A stretch of DNA of 64,000 nt from Saccharopolyspora gloriosae (GCF_014203325.1 NZ_JACHIV010000001.1:3101501-3165500); one strand, 5' to 3'; positions 15,727 to 24,426 are shown, counted from the first letter of the stretch. Notes: a model not told the origin generated them from the letters alone. Translations and numbers: made by a program.

Positions 15727-16440
15727 GTGTCGAGCGCAACACCGGAACCCCGGACCGGACCAGCCACCGAACCCGCCTCGGCGGGCACCGGACCGCCAGC
15801 CGCCGATCGGGCGTACCAGCACGTCAAAGCGGGACTGCTCGACGGCACCTACCCCGACGGCCACCTGCTCTCCGAAGGCGAGGTCGCCACCGCGCTGAAC
15901 ATGTCCCGCACCCCGGTGCGCGAGGCCTTCCTGCGGCTGCAGACCGAAGGCTTCCTGCGGCTCTACCCCAAGCGCGGAGCCCTCGTCGTCCCGGTCACCC
16001 CCACCGAAGCCCGCGCCGTGCTCGAAGCCCGCCTCGCCCTGGAGAGCTTCGCGATCGACAAGCTCGCCACCGAAGGCCCCGAAGCGATGGCCACCGTGGG
16101 CCGGGAACTCACCGCGCACCCCGCCTGCGACAGCAGCGCCCTGAGCGCCTCGGAGATGCACGAGACCGACCGCGACTTCCACGCCCGGCTAGTCGCCGCC
16201 GCCGCGAACCCCATCGTCGACGACCTCTACACCGCCCTGCGCGACCGCCAGCTGCGCATCACCGCCGGAGCCCGCACCCAGGACTGGCAGCCGCACATCA
16301 ACCACCAGCACACCCAGGTCGCGGCCGCGCTGCGCGACGGCGAGGCCGCGACGGCGAAGACGCTGCTGCGCGGTCACCTGCTGGGCGTGCTGCACGCGCT
16401 CGGCGTCGCCGGCGGCCCGATGCTCGAAGACCCGGCCTGA
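15727..16440 (+). CDS. GntR-family regulator, FCD subfamily
   Basis: A 237-residue FadR-like regulator. A disordered, Pro/Thr-rich N-terminus of about 25 residues precedes the winged helix (LLSEGEVATALNMSRTPVRE), then the helical FCD domain with HETDRDFH, which holds metal- or acid-binding His and Asp residues in this subfamily. It starts at GTG 15727 without a Shine-Dalgarno, behind a TACTAT hexamer. The divergent MFS transporter and the repeat at 15681 make autoregulation and control of that transporter likely. Ligand unknown. Confidence 0.87.
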   Translation: MSSATPEPRTGPATEPASAGTGPPAADRAYQHVKAGLLDGTYPDGHLLSEGEVATALNMSRTPVREAFLRLQTEGFLRLYPKRGALVVPVTPTEARAVLEARLALESFAIDKLATEGPEAMATVGRELTAHPACDSSALSASEMHETDRDFHARLVAAAANPIVDDLYTALRDRQLRITAGARTQDWQPHINHQHTQVAAALRDGEAATAKTLLRGHLLGVLHALGVAGGPMLEDPA

Positions 16441-16495
16441 ACCTCCACGAGCGCTCACCGTCTTGGCTGGGTGTCTTCTTTGAATCTTTAGATCG

Positions 16496-16518
16496 TTAAT
16501 TTCACTCGACACTGAAAT
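16496..16518. repeat. Dispersed interrupted palindrome, copy 1
   Basis: This AT-rich spot reads TTAATTTCA-C-TCGACACTGAA-A-T. It matches copy 2 at 37017-37039 at 21 of 23 positions. TTTCA and TGAAA arms flank a GC-rich centre. It lies in the spacer between the convergent GntR and SPFH genes, in one of the few AT-rich islands of the window (about 16470-16545), and no gene explains it. Confidence 0.6.
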
Positions 16519-16544
16519 AATCGTGCTAATAAACTCATTCGGGC

Positions 16545-16576
16545 AAAAGAGTGGGCGGCGCGAACGCCGCCCACTC
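16545..16576 (-). terminator. Rho-independent terminator of the NfeD-SPFH operon
   Basis: GAGTGGGCGGCG (16549-16560) and CGCCGCCCACTC (16565-16576) form a perfect 12-bp stem with a CGAA loop. On the minus strand it is followed by TTTT, giving a classic terminator 25 bases after the SPFH stop. A second short GGCC hairpin lies just upstream. Confidence 0.85.
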
Positions 16577-16601
16577 GGCCGGGCCTCGGCCCGGAACTAC
16601 C

Positions 16602-17822
16602 TCACGCCGGGGACGTGCCGCCCGCCGGCGGCTGTCCGAGAGCTCCCGTCTCCCCGCTGATCGCCTGGGGCGCCTGCGGCCCGCCGGACAGCGCCTGGCC
16701 GCCCGAGAGCCCGGACGTGGCGCTCGGGACCTCCTTGCGCGCCACCTCCTCCGCGGCCCGGACCGCTTCGGCGACCTCCGGGTTCGACGAGGTGTCGAAC
16801 CACGCGGCCACCGACTCCTCCTCGTCCTCCGGGCGGTCGGTGGGCGGCTCCTCCTTCGGCGGCTCGTAGCGGAACGTGCCGTCCTCCCCCGGCGCGCCGA
16901 GCATGCGGGCGAAACCCTCCAGCGACTTGTTGAAGTCGCTGGGCACCACCCACACCTTGTTCGCGTCGCCCTGCGCCATCTGCGGCAAGGTCTGCAGGTA
17001 CTGGTACGCCAGCAGCTCCGGGGTGGGCTTGCCGCGCTTGACCGCGGCGAACACCTTCTCGATCGCCTTCGCCTGCCCCTGCGCCTGCAGGTAGCGGCTG
17101 GCCCGCTCGCCCTGGGCGCGCAGGATGCTGGACTGGCGCTCACCTTCGGCGTCGAGGATCGACGCCTGCTTGGCGCCCTCCGCGGCGAGGATCTGGGACT
17201 GCTTCTGCCCTTCCGCGGTCTTGATGGCCGATTCCCGCGCGCCCTCGGCGTTGAGGATCATCGCGCGCTTCTCCCGGTCGGCGCGCATCTGCTTCTCCAT
17301 CGAGTCCTTGATGGACGGCGGCGGATCGATGGCCTTGAGCTCGACCCGCGCGACCCGGATGCCCCAGCGCCCGGTCTCCTGGTCGAGCACGCCGCGCAGC
17401 TGCGTGTTGATCTGGTCGCGGGAGGTCAGCGTCTCCTCCAGGCTCATGCCGCCGACGACGTTGCGCAGCGTCGTCGTGGTCAGCTGCTCCACGCCGATGA
17501 TGTAGTTCGAGATCTCGTAGACCGCCGACCGCGAATCGGTGACCTGGAAGTACACGACGGTGTCGATGGACACCGTCAGGTTGTCCTGGGTGATCACGGG
17601 CTGCGGCGGGAAGGACACCACCTGCTCGCGCAGGTCGATCTTCGCCCGCACCCGGTCCAGGAACGGCATCAGGAAGTTCAGGCCCGGAGCGGCGACGGTG
17701 CGGAACCGGCCCAGCCGCTCGATCACCGATGCTTGCGCCTGCGGCACCACCAGCACCGACTTGGCCACCACGACGATCACCAGCAGTATTACGACCACCA
17801 GCACGATCAATCCAGGACCCAC
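16602..17822 (-). CDS. SPFH/band-7 (stomatin-like, QmcA-type) membrane protein
   Basis: A 406-residue protein with one N-terminal membrane anchor (about residues 3-27), an SPFH domain (about 25-185) and a long charged helix with repeated AEG units (AEGARES, AEGQKQS, AEGAKQA, AEGERQS), ending in an acidic, Pro/Gly-rich tail of about 90 residues. Stomatin-like proteins oligomerise into membrane rings and organise microdomains; those with a neighbouring NfeD gene act as a pair. The gene begins at GTG 17822 behind a GGAGGG Shine-Dalgarno, 13 bases after the NfeD gene. The same pair is Rv1487-Rv1488 in M. tuberculosis, as I recall. Confidence 0.9.
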   Translation of the reverse strand: MGPGLIVLVVVILLVIVVVAKSVLVVPQAQASVIERLGRFRTVAAPGLNFLMPFLDRVRAKIDLREQVVSFPPQPVITQDNLTVSIDTVVYFQVTDSRSAVYEISNYIIGVEQLTTTTLRNVVGGMSLEETLTSRDQINTQLRGVLDQETGRWGIRVARVELKAIDPPPSIKDSMEKQMRADREKRAMILNAEGARESAIKTAEGQKQSQILAAEGAKQASILDAEGERQSSILRAQGERASRYLQAQGQAKAIEKVFAAVKRGKPTPELLAYQYLQTLPQMAQGDANKVWVVPSDFNKSLEGFARMLGAPGEDGTFRYEPPKEEPPTDRPEDEEESVAAWFDTSSNPEVAEAVRAAEEVARKEVPSATSGLSGGQALSGGPQAPQAISGETGALGQPPAGGTSPA

Positions 17823-17835
17823 TTCGCCCTCCAGT

Positions 17836-18264
17836 TCACGGTTGCGCCGACACGATGGCGGTGGCGCCGGAGATCTCCATCACCAGCACCGTCGTGTCGG
17901 TCTCCAAGACTTCGGCCTCGTCGAGCGTGCGGGCCGACCACACGTCGCCGTCGATGCGGACCCGGCCACCGCGGTGGTCCACGGTGGACACCACGGTCGC
18001 CCGCTTCCCCAGCAGCGCGTCCACATTGGTCTTGAGCTCGTTGCGGACCTCGAAGCGACGCTTCAGCGCGGGACGTGCCCCCAGCACGAGCCCTCCGGCC
18101 AGCCCGGCGAACACCAGTGCGCTCAACCAGACCGGCGCCCCGAGGGCGACCGCGCCCGCCGTTCCCAGCGCCGCGACGCCCAGCATGACGAGCACGAATT
18201 CCCCGGACAGCACTTCGGCGGCCACCAGGAGCAATCCGACGATCAACCACACGAGCGAGGCCAT
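17836..18264 (-). CDS. NfeD-like membrane protein
   Basis: A 142-residue short-form NfeD protein: two to three membrane helices (about residues 3-75) followed by an OB-fold C-terminal domain (about 80-140) with GRVRIDGDVWSAR, the typical core. NfeD proteins partner SPFH proteins such as the one encoded immediately downstream. The ATG at 18264 has no Shine-Dalgarno, and a CACGAT hexamer ends six bases before it, so the operon may start with a leaderless transcript. Confidence 0.88.
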   Translation of the reverse strand: MASLVWLIVGLLLVAAEVLSGEFVLVMLGVAALGTAGAVALGAPVWLSALVFAGLAGGLVLGARPALKRRFEVRNELKTNVDALLGKRATVVSTVDHRGGRVRIDGDVWSARTLDEAEVLETDTTVLVMEISGATAIVSAQP

Positions 18265-18381
18265 GAGTCCATCGTGGCAGAGCCCACCGGCCTTGTGTGC
18301 GAATTCGCTCGACGTGATCAACCCGGGATATCCGGTGGGCACGGACCCGCTCGCCCGCCCGCGCGGCGCGCTCGGGCCGGA

Positions 18382-19188
18382 TCAGCCCTCGGTCACGAAG
18401 TCGATCAACCGCTCCACGGCGCCGATCAGCGGGGCCTCCAGGTCGCGGAACCCGTTGACCGAAACGAGCACGCGCCGCCACCCGTCGGCCGGTTCGCCCC
18501 AGCCGAGCGCGGCGCACGCGCCTTCCTTCCAGTCCTGCCCGCGCGGGACCCGCGGCCACGCCTCGATGCCGACCGAGGAGGGCTTGACCGCCTCCCACAC
18601 GTCGACGAAGGGGTGGCCGGTGACGCACACGTGCGGATCGGTGATGCCTTCGACGAGCCGGGACTCCTTGCTGCCCTCGACCAGGTGATCGACGAGCACG
18701 CCGACGCGGTGCCCCGTGCGGGGGCCGAATTCGGCGAGCAGTCCGGGCAGGTCGTCCACGCCGTGCAGCGGTTCCACAACGACGCCCTCGACCCGCAGGT
18801 CGTGCCCCCAGACCCGCTCGACGAGCTCCGCGTCGTGCAGCCCTTCGACCCAGATCCGGCTGCCCCGCGCCTCACGCGCCCGCAGGCCGTCGACGTGGAC
18901 CGATCCGGAGGCCGACGTGCGGGTGGCGGCAGGTGCGGTGGCGGGCGCGGGCACGAGGGTGACCGGTCGCCCTTCGCAGAGGAACGCCGCGGGGCGCATC
19001 GGGAACAGCCGCCGCGCGCCGTGGCGATCTTCGAGCACCACGTTGCCCTTCTCCACGCGCAGCACCGCGCCGCAGAAGCCGCTCGCCGGGTCCTCGACCA
19101 CCAGGCCGGGCTCGGCCGGGACCTCGGGGATCTCGCGGCGCTTGCGGCCGGAGGACAGGATGTCGTTGCCGTAGTTGACCGAACGCAC
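18382..19188 (-). CDS. DUF3097 family protein
   Basis: A 268-residue actinobacterial protein that I recognise as DUF3097, with a Toprim-like region: SRIWVEGLHDAELVERVWG (about residues 110-130) and VLVDHLVEGSKES. The role is unknown; the Glu and Asp arrangement hints at metal or nucleic-acid binding. It starts with GTG at 19188. TAAGGT lies exactly six bases upstream of that GTG and there is no Shine-Dalgarno, so the gene is probably leaderless. It is divergent from the next unknown gene. Confidence 0.8.
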   Translation of the reverse strand: MRSVNYGNDILSSGRKRREIPEVPAEPGLVVEDPASGFCGAVLRVEKGNVVLEDRHGARRLFPMRPAAFLCEGRPVTLVPAPATAPAATRTSASGSVHVDGLRAREARGSRIWVEGLHDAELVERVWGHDLRVEGVVVEPLHGVDDLPGLLAEFGPRTGHRVGVLVDHLVEGSKESRLVEGITDPHVCVTGHPFVDVWEAVKPSSVGIEAWPRVPRGQDWKEGACAALGWGEPADGWRRVLVSVNGFRDLEAPLIGAVERLIDFVTEG

Positions 19189-19336
19189 GCGCGAACCTTA
19201 CTCATCCGGGTGAGCCGCGCGGTTCGCGGCGCGCCGCGGGGAGGATCGCGACGCGGCCCACACCGCACCGCCCCCCGGCGGAAATCCGCGTGCGGGATAC
19301 GTACTCTTCCTTACCGTGCCATGCCCAAGCGCAACG

Positions 19337-20110
19337 ATGGTCGTGTGGGCGTCCGCCTGGTTGCACGGTGCGACCGCCGCGGACGACGTGCTCGACGCTC
19401 TGCAGATCTGGGGCGAGTCGCAGGAAGTGCGCGCCGCCGACGACGAACTCGCCGCCCGGCTGGACCTCCCCGGCCCCCAGGACACCCCCGCCGGTCCCGC
19501 GCTGCTGCTGGCGGCGCTGCGCAAATCCGGTGCCACCGACGGAGAACTCGCCCTCCCGGCCCCCGGCGACGTCCGGGGCCTCGGTACCGCGAGTCCGTTC
19601 TCGAAGCAGGCGTTGCGGCGCGGTGAGGCGGTCATCCTGCCCGAGGCCGGGCTCGGCCTGGTCCCGGAGACGGTCGCCGAGGGCATCCTGCGCTGGACGG
19701 TGTTCCCCGTCGGCGAGCTGCCCCCGGCCGAGCACCTGCCGATCGGCGAGGCCGAGCACGGCATGTCCTCGGCGATGCGCGAGGCCGCCAGCACGCTGAT
19801 CGACCTCGACATCGCCAAGCGGCGCCCCGGCGTGCGCGACGAGATCGCCTCGACCGTCGCCGATCGCCCGAAGCCGCCGTGGCCGGAGGACGTGCCGCAG
19901 CGGCCGCTGCGGATCCTGCAGCGCGCCTCCGAGGTGGAGGCGATCCTGTGGGTGGCCACCGACGACGCTCCCGGCGGAGCGCTGTCGGCCTCGGCGACCC
20001 GAGCTCGCACGGAGGCGCTGCGCCCGCTGTTCGACTCGGTCCGCGCCGCGCGCCGGGCCTCGATCGCGGAGATGGTCCGGGTGCTCGCCGAGAGCGCCAG
20101 CAAGCACTGA
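19337..20110 (+). CDS. Conserved actinobacterial hypothetical protein, 257 aa
   Basis: Soluble, Ala/Leu/Asp-rich, without a recognisable catalytic motif; the N-terminal VVWASAWLHGA and ADDVLDALQIWG stretches look well conserved and helical. It sits between the ferrochelatase region and the NfeD pair on the opposite strand, the place of Rv1486c in M. tuberculosis, and may be its counterpart. The ATG at 19337 is my choice; a GTG at 19316, eight bases behind TACTCT, would add seven residues and could be a leaderless start. No function can be assigned. Confidence 0.65.
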   Translation: MVVWASAWLHGATAADDVLDALQIWGESQEVRAADDELAARLDLPGPQDTPAGPALLLAALRKSGATDGELALPAPGDVRGLGTASPFSKQALRRGEAVILPEAGLGLVPETVAEGILRWTVFPVGELPPAEHLPIGEAEHGMSSAMREAASTLIDLDIAKRRPGVRDEIASTVADRPKPPWPEDVPQRPLRILQRASEVEAILWVATDDAPGGALSASATRARTEALRPLFDSVRAARRASIAEMVRVLAESASKH

Positions 20111-20123
20111 GGCGCTCCTCGGT

Positions 20124-20948
20124 TCACACCAGCGGGCTGCCCGCCTTGATGCGGCGGCGCACGTCCCACAGGTAGTAGTTGAACGGGAACTTGCGCAGCA
20201 CCGGCGGCAGTCGCCGGATGACGGCACCCATGGCCCGCATCAGCCGGTCGAAGCGGCGCTGGTCGCGTCCGGTCCAGGGCAGTCGCATCTCGTCGCGGAA
20301 CCGCTGCGGCAAGAAACCCGTGGTGAGGAACTTGTTGAACCCGCCCAGCGGGGCGCTGACGTAGCGCGGCATGAATCCGAGCACCGCGATCTGGTGCAGG
20401 TATTCGCGCACCGTGTCGTCGACGTGCACCTGCTCCAGCGCGTCGTTCCAGTACCGCTCGAACTCGGCGCGGTCGGCGGGCCACATGTCGTCGGTGACCT
20501 GCAGCGTGGTGCCGAGCGTGGCGGAGCGCTGGTAGAGCTCGTCGATCTCGGCGTCGGTGAGGCCGCCGACGAGCATCGTGTACACGTCCTCGACGCCGCG
20601 GTAGAGGCACGCGGCGACCCACAGCTGCAGGTTCTTGTCGAAGGCGTTGTAGGACACCGGGCTGGACTCGGTGGAGCGCACCCGCGCGTGGGAGCGGTTC
20701 GTGGCGCGCCGGAACAGGGCTCGTTCCTCGTCGGTGCCCATCGACGCGACCGCGAGGTAGGTCAGCGTGGTCCGGGTTCGCTTGATGGGGTGTTTGATGA
20801 TGTTGCCGGTGTCGACCTCGCTCTCGACGACTCCGTAGCCGACGCCGGGCCGGGCCAGCTGCATGATCACGTTCGCGCCGCCCGCCAGCAGGCCGGCGCC
20901 GACGATCAGCTCGTCTTCGCGCACTCGCGATTCGGTGGGAACTGTCAT
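20124..20948 (-). CDS. DUF2236 (MpaB/Lcp-like) putative oxygenase
   Basis: A 274-residue protein of the DUF2236 group, which includes latex-clearing protein and the fungal MpaB oxygenase and is thought to bind heme b through conserved His residues. Landmarks are RPGVGYGVVES, NRSHARVRS with a conserved His, a helical LWVAACLYRGVEDVY segment and PLGGFNKFLTTGFLP. No signal peptide or clear membrane segment. The ATG at 20948 follows GGAGGAGAGGG. It is divergent from a TetR gene and convergent, 13 bases apart, with the gene at 19337. Substrate unknown. Confidence 0.8.
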   Translation of the reverse strand: MTVPTESRVREDELIVGAGLLAGGANVIMQLARPGVGYGVVESEVDTGNIIKHPIKRTRTTLTYLAVASMGTDEERALFRRATNRSHARVRSTESSPVSYNAFDKNLQLWVAACLYRGVEDVYTMLVGGLTDAEIDELYQRSATLGTTLQVTDDMWPADRAEFERYWNDALEQVHVDDTVREYLHQIAVLGFMPRYVSAPLGGFNKFLTTGFLPQRFRDEMRLPWTGRDQRRFDRLMRAMGAVIRRLPPVLRKFPFNYYLWDVRRRIKAGSPLV

Positions 20949-21027
20949 CGGTCCCTCTCCTCCGCTACCGGGCTCCCGTACGGACGACTCCGCCCGGCGA
21001 ACTCTGCTCACGCCCGTTAGCAGATAT

Positions 21028-21048
21028 GGAACCGATCTTCGCGGAACC
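21028..21048. promoter_or_regulatory. Direct repeat GGAACC-N9-GGAACC in the DUF2236-TetR divergent spacer
   Basis: Two copies of GGAACC at 21028-21033 and 21043-21048 lie between the two divergent starts. A regulator site is possible but the motif is short. Confidence 0.25.
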
Positions 21049-21089
21049 TGTCAAGACCGCGCTCCCCCGCGAGATGCCAAGATGGCCGC

Positions 21090-21707
21090 ATGGAGCCGTC
21101 CCCCCTGCGCGTGTACGGCGGTGTCGAAGGCGACGACCGCAGGGCCGAGCGACGGGCGCAGTTCCTGGAAGCGGGCCTCGACCTGCTGGGGTCCGGCGAA
21201 GCGACGTTGTCCGTGCGCGGCGCGTGCAAGCAGGCCAGGCTCGCGGCCCGCTACTTCTACGAGAGCTTCACCGACCGCGAAGCGCTGGCCGCCGCCGTCT
21301 ACGACCACGTCATCGAGGACCTCGCGAACCGCACCTTGGAGGCGGTCGCCGCGGCGCCGTTCGACGCGCGGGCGAAGGCTCGGGCCGGGCTGAGCACCCT
21401 CGTGGGCATCGTCGGCGACGATCCGCGGCGCGGCCGGTTGCTGTTCTCCGCGCAGGCGGGCGCCGCGCTCGCCGAACGCAGGCGGCGCTCCACGTTGCTG
21501 TTCGTGGGGCTGCTCGGCGGTCAGGCCAAGGACTTCTACGGCCTGCCCGACAGCGCCGATCTCGACGTGCTCAGCCAGTTCGCCGTCGGCGGCCTCGCCC
21601 AGACGCTCACGGCCTGGCTCGACGGCACCCTGCCCGTCGACCGCGATGCCCTGGTCGAGCACTGCACGAACATCTTCCTCGCCGTCGGCGACATCTCCCC
21701 GCACTGA
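21090..21707 (+). CDS. TetR-family transcriptional regulator
   Basis: A 205-residue TetR protein. The helix-turn-helix is in ATLSVRGACKQARLAARYFYESF (about residues 35-58), followed by the helical ligand domain. The ATG at 21090 has no Shine-Dalgarno; CAAGAT ends six bases upstream, so the transcript may be leaderless. The divergent DUF2236 oxygenase gene is the likely target, probably responding to a hydrophobic compound or fatty-acid derivative. Ligand not readable. Confidence 0.87.
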   Translation: MEPSPLRVYGGVEGDDRRAERRAQFLEAGLDLLGSGEATLSVRGACKQARLAARYFYESFTDREALAAAVYDHVIEDLANRTLEAVAAAPFDARAKARAGLSTLVGIVGDDPRRGRLLFSAQAGAALAERRRRSTLLFVGLLGGQAKDFYGLPDSADLDVLSQFAVGGLAQTLTAWLDGTLPVDRDALVEHCTNIFLAVGDISPH

Positions 21708-21802
21708 CCCGCACCGGCCTCGGCGAACCCGGACCGTGACGCGGCGGACCGTTCGCGAACGACGAATCCGGACGCGCGGCGGAACCGGCTACGATCCGCG
21801 GC

Positions 21803-21838
21803 ATGGAGTGCTTCGCCGCCCTGCGCACCCGCCGCTGA
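21803..21838 (+). CDS. Possible leaderless 11-residue upstream ORF (MECFAALRTRR)
   Basis: TACGAT (21790-21795) ends seven bases before an ATG that opens an 11-codon frame MECFAALRTRR and stops at 21836-21838. It lies 97 bases before the GNAT gene, and a short hairpin (GCCGGT and ACCGGC) falls between them. It may be a leader peptide. The words also resemble the start of a nitroreductase, so a gene remnant is the alternative. Confidence 0.3.
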   Translation: MECFAALRTRR

Positions 21839-21935
21839 GGGGCCGCTCACCGCCGGTCCGCACCGGCCGTGGGCGAACCCACCAATGCCCTCGTCAGCAC
21901 CGGGTATCGGCCCTCAGCTCGAAAGGCACCCCATC

Positions 21936-22490
21936 ATGCTCATCCGCGCGTTCGCCCGCGATGATCTCGCCACGCTCACCGAACTGACCATCAACACGTT
22001 TCGGCCGTTCTACGAGGACGTCTTCCGCCCGCTGGTCGGCGAGGTCGTCTTCGCCAACCAGCACGGCGATCGGCGCGAGGACTACCGCAAGCAGGTATCC
22101 GAGCTCCACGCGCCACAGCGGCACACCTACGTCGCCGTCGCCGAGCTCGGAGGCGCCGTCGCGGGATACGTGGCGTGGAGCGTCGATCCGGCGCGCCGCA
22201 GCGGCACGGTCACGCTGCTCGCCATCTCCGCCGAACACCGCAGGCAGGGCGTGGGCACCGCGCTGTGCGAGCACGCCTTCGACGCAATGCGCGCGCTGGG
22301 TGCGGAGGTGGTCGAGATCGGCACGGGCGGAGATCCCTTCCACGCCCCGGCCAGGTCGCTGTACGAGCGGCTCGGGTGCGTTCCGCTGCCGGTCACCGCC
22401 TACTCCCGGCGACTGCGCGGGACACCGGACTCTTCCGGGACGGGGCTCAGAACGCCCGTCCCGGAAGAACCAGCCGGGCTCAGCCGTTGA
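21936..22490 (+). CDS. GNAT-family N-acetyltransferase
   Basis: A 184-residue GNAT enzyme that transfers acetyl from acetyl-CoA to an amine. The acetyl-CoA loop is visible in [16 protein letters not shown] (Q/RxxGxG/A, about residues 95-110), and the C-terminal SLYERLGC strand is typical. The ATG at 21936 follows GAAAGG. The domain ends near residue 160; the last 25 residues are encoded by a long hairpin and have no family counterpart that I know. The stop overlaps the ferrochelatase stop on the other strand by 11 bases. Substrate unknown. Confidence 0.82.
   Translation: MLIRAFARDDLATLTELTINTFRPFYEDVFRPLVGEVVFANQHGDRREDYRKQVSELHAPQRHTYVAVAELGGAVAGYVAWSVDPARRSGTVTLLAISAEHRRQGVGTALCEHAFDAMRALGAEVVEIGTGGDPFHAPARSLYERLGCVPLPVTAYSRRLRGTPDSSGTGLRTPVPEEPAGLSR
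22431..22468. terminator. 14-bp hairpin inside the 3' end of the GNAT gene
   Basis: TCTTCCGGGACGGG (22431-22444) pairs exactly with CCCGTCCCGGAAGA (22455-22468). It looks like a terminator for the convergent GNAT and ferrochelatase genes but lies upstream of the GNAT stop codon. Confidence 0.6.
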
Positions 22491-23508
22491 CGGAGGTGCA
22501 GCAGCCCGGGGAACAGGCTTCGCCGTTGCGACCGCAGCCCGCGGCGGGCATCAGCGACAGCTTGCGGGGGCGAACCTCGTCGACGTGCTCGGAGATCAAC
22601 TCAACGATCATCTTCGCGAACCGCGGGTCGTCCCCGGCGGTACCGGCGCGGGCGAAGCCCATGCCGAGCTCGGCGGCCTTCTCCGCGGCCTCGTTGTCCA
22701 GGTCCCACACCACTTCCAGGTGGTCGGAGACGAACCCGATCGGGCTCACCACGACCGAGGCGACGCCCTTGGCGTGCAGTTCCTCGATGTGGTCGACCAC
22801 GTCCGGTTCCAGCCACGGCACGTGCGGCGGGCCGGAGCGGGACTGCCAGACCACGTCGTAGGTCTCCACTCCCGCCTCCTCGGCGACCAGCCGGGCGGAT
22901 TCGGCGATCTGCCGCGAGTACCACTCGGGCCGACCGTCGGGGCCCTGCGCGGAGTCGGCGCGCAGCGGGATGGAGTGCGCGGTGAACACCAGCCGGGCCT
23001 CGGTGTCGCCCAGGTCCGCGTAGGCGCGGCGCACCGCGTCGGCGTTGGCGGACACGAACAGCGGGTGGTCGAAGAACTGGCGCAGCTTCACCAGGTCCGG
23101 GGCCTGCTCCCCCACGGCTTCGCGGGCCCGCACGATGTCCTCGTGGTACTGCTTGCAGCCCGAGTACCCGCCCCACGCCGAGGTGGGGAACACCAGCGCC
23201 CGGCGCACGCCGTCCTCGGCCATGCGCGCCACGGTGTCCTCGATCATCGGGTGCCAGTTGCGGTTGCCCCAGTACACCGGCAGGTCGCGGCCCTCGGCGC
23301 GCAGCTGCTCCTGCAGGCCGGCCATGATCTCGCGGTTGAGGCGGTTGATCGGCGACACCCCGCCGAAGTGGTGGTAGTGCTCGGCGACCTCGTCGAGCCG
23401 CTCCGGTGGCACGCCTCTGCCTCTGGTGACGTTCTCCAGGAACGGCCGGACTTCTTCCGGGCCTTCCGGTCCACCGAACGACAAGAACAGCAGCGCATCG
23501 AAACTCAC
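22480..23508 (-). CDS. hemH: Ferrochelatase (coproporphyrin type, actinobacterial)
   Basis: A 342-residue ferrochelatase that inserts Fe2+ into a porphyrin; in actinobacteria the substrate is coproporphyrin III. Landmarks are [28 protein letters not shown], the [15 protein letters not shown] segment and [10 protein letters not shown], with the metal-site His. The C-terminus carries C325, C332, C336 and C337 ([14 protein letters not shown]), the ligands of the [2Fe-2S] cluster of actinobacterial enzymes, together with the internal Cys. GTG start at 23508 with a weak Shine-Dalgarno. It follows inhA by 77 bases, separated from it by a strong hairpin. Confidence 0.93.
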   Translation of the reverse strand: MSFDALLFLSFGGPEGPEEVRPFLENVTRGRGVPPERLDEVAEHYHHFGGVSPINRLNREIMAGLQEQLRAEGRDLPVYWGNRNWHPMIEDTVARMAEDGVRRALVFPTSAWGGYSGCKQYHEDIVRAREAVGEQAPDLVKLRQFFDHPLFVSANADAVRRAYADLGDTEARLVFTAHSIPLRADSAQGPDGRPEWYSRQIAESARLVAEEAGVETYDVVWQSRSGPPHVPWLEPDVVDHIEELHAKGVASVVVSPIGFVSDHLEVVWDLDNEAAEKAAELGMGFARAGTAGDDPRFAKMIVELISEHVDEVRPRKLSLMPAAGCGRNGEACSPGCCTSVNG

Positions 23509-23548
23509 CTGACCATGATGGCCCCGAGCGGAATCGGCCGCTCACGCG

Positions 23549-23581
23549 GGTGGGGCGTGCGCGATCGGCGCACGCCCCACC
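23549..23581 (-). terminator. Perfect 14-bp hairpin between inhA and hemH
   Basis: Arms at 23549-23562 and 23568-23581 (GGTGGGGCGTGCGC and its complement) enclose a GATCG loop, only 5 bases after the inhA stop on the minus strand. It could end or attenuate the fabG-inhA transcript before hemH. Confidence 0.65.
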
Positions 23582-23585
23582 GGTC

Positions 23586-24353
23586 TCACGCGCCGAGCGC
23601 GGAGAAACCGCCGTCGACCATGATCATGGAACCGGTCGTCTTGGGCAGCCAGTCCGACAGCACCCCGCAGATCGACTTCGCCACCGGCGTCGGGTCGTTG
23701 ACGTCCCAGCCCAGCGGCGCACGCTCGGACCAGGTGTCCTCCAGGCCGGAGAACCCTGGGATGGACTTCGCGGCCATCGTGCGCACCGGTCCCGCCGAGA
23801 CCAGGTTGACCCGGATCCCCCGCGGCCCCAGCTCACGCGCCAGGTAGCGGTTGGTCGACTCCAGCGCCGCCTTCGCCACGCCCATCCAGTCGTAGGCAGG
23901 CCACGCGACGCGGGCGTCGAAGTCCATTCCCACGATCGAGGCACCCTCCGACAGCAGCGGCAGCGTCGCGGTGCTCAGGGACTTGAACGAGTACGCCGAG
24001 ATCTCCAGCGCCGTGGACACGTCCTCCCACGGCGCCTCCAGGAAATCCCCACCCAGGCAGGACGCCGGGGCGAACCCGATCGAGTGCAGAACGCCGTCGA
24101 GGCCGTCGACGTGCTCGCGCACCCGGTCCGCGAGGCTGTCGCGGTGCTCGGCGCTGGTCACGTCGAGCTCCAGCACCGGCGCGGGCTTGGGCAACCGGCC
24201 CGCGATGCGCTCCACCAGGCTCATCCGGCCGAACCCGGTCAGCACCACCTCGGCGCCCTGCTCCTGGGCCATCTTGGCCGCGTGGAACGCGATCGACGCG
24301 TCGGTGATCACGCCGGTGATCAGGATCCGCTTGCCTTCGAGCAATCCGCTCAC
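23586..24353 (-). CDS. inhA: Enoyl-ACP reductase, InhA/FabI type
   Basis: A 255-residue SDR enzyme that reduces trans-2-enoyl-ACP with NADH, the last step of a fatty-acid elongation cycle. The nucleotide-binding segment ITGVITDASIAFHAA is nearly that of mycobacterial InhA. The catalytic Tyr and Lys lie in YDWMGVAKAALES (Tyr-x6-Lys), and SAGPVRTMAAKSI is the substrate loop. GTG start at 24353 behind GGAGGAAG. It is the second gene of the fabG-inhA pair, 73 bases after fabG. Whether it serves long mycolate-like or ordinary fatty acids cannot be read here. Confidence 0.93.
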   Translation of the reverse strand: MSGLLEGKRILITGVITDASIAFHAAKMAQEQGAEVVLTGFGRMSLVERIAGRLPKPAPVLELDVTSAEHRDSLADRVREHVDGLDGVLHSIGFAPASCLGGDFLEAPWEDVSTALEISAYSFKSLSTATLPLLSEGASIVGMDFDARVAWPAYDWMGVAKAALESTNRYLARELGPRGIRVNLVSAGPVRTMAAKSIPGFSGLEDTWSERAPLGWDVNDPTPVAKSICGVLSDWLPKTTGSMIMVDGGFSALGA

Positions 24354-24426
24354 GTACTTCCTCCGCTGTGCTTGCTGAGGCCCGCCACCGGGCGGGCCGG
24401 ACGAAAACTGGATCGGCGCCGGGAGC

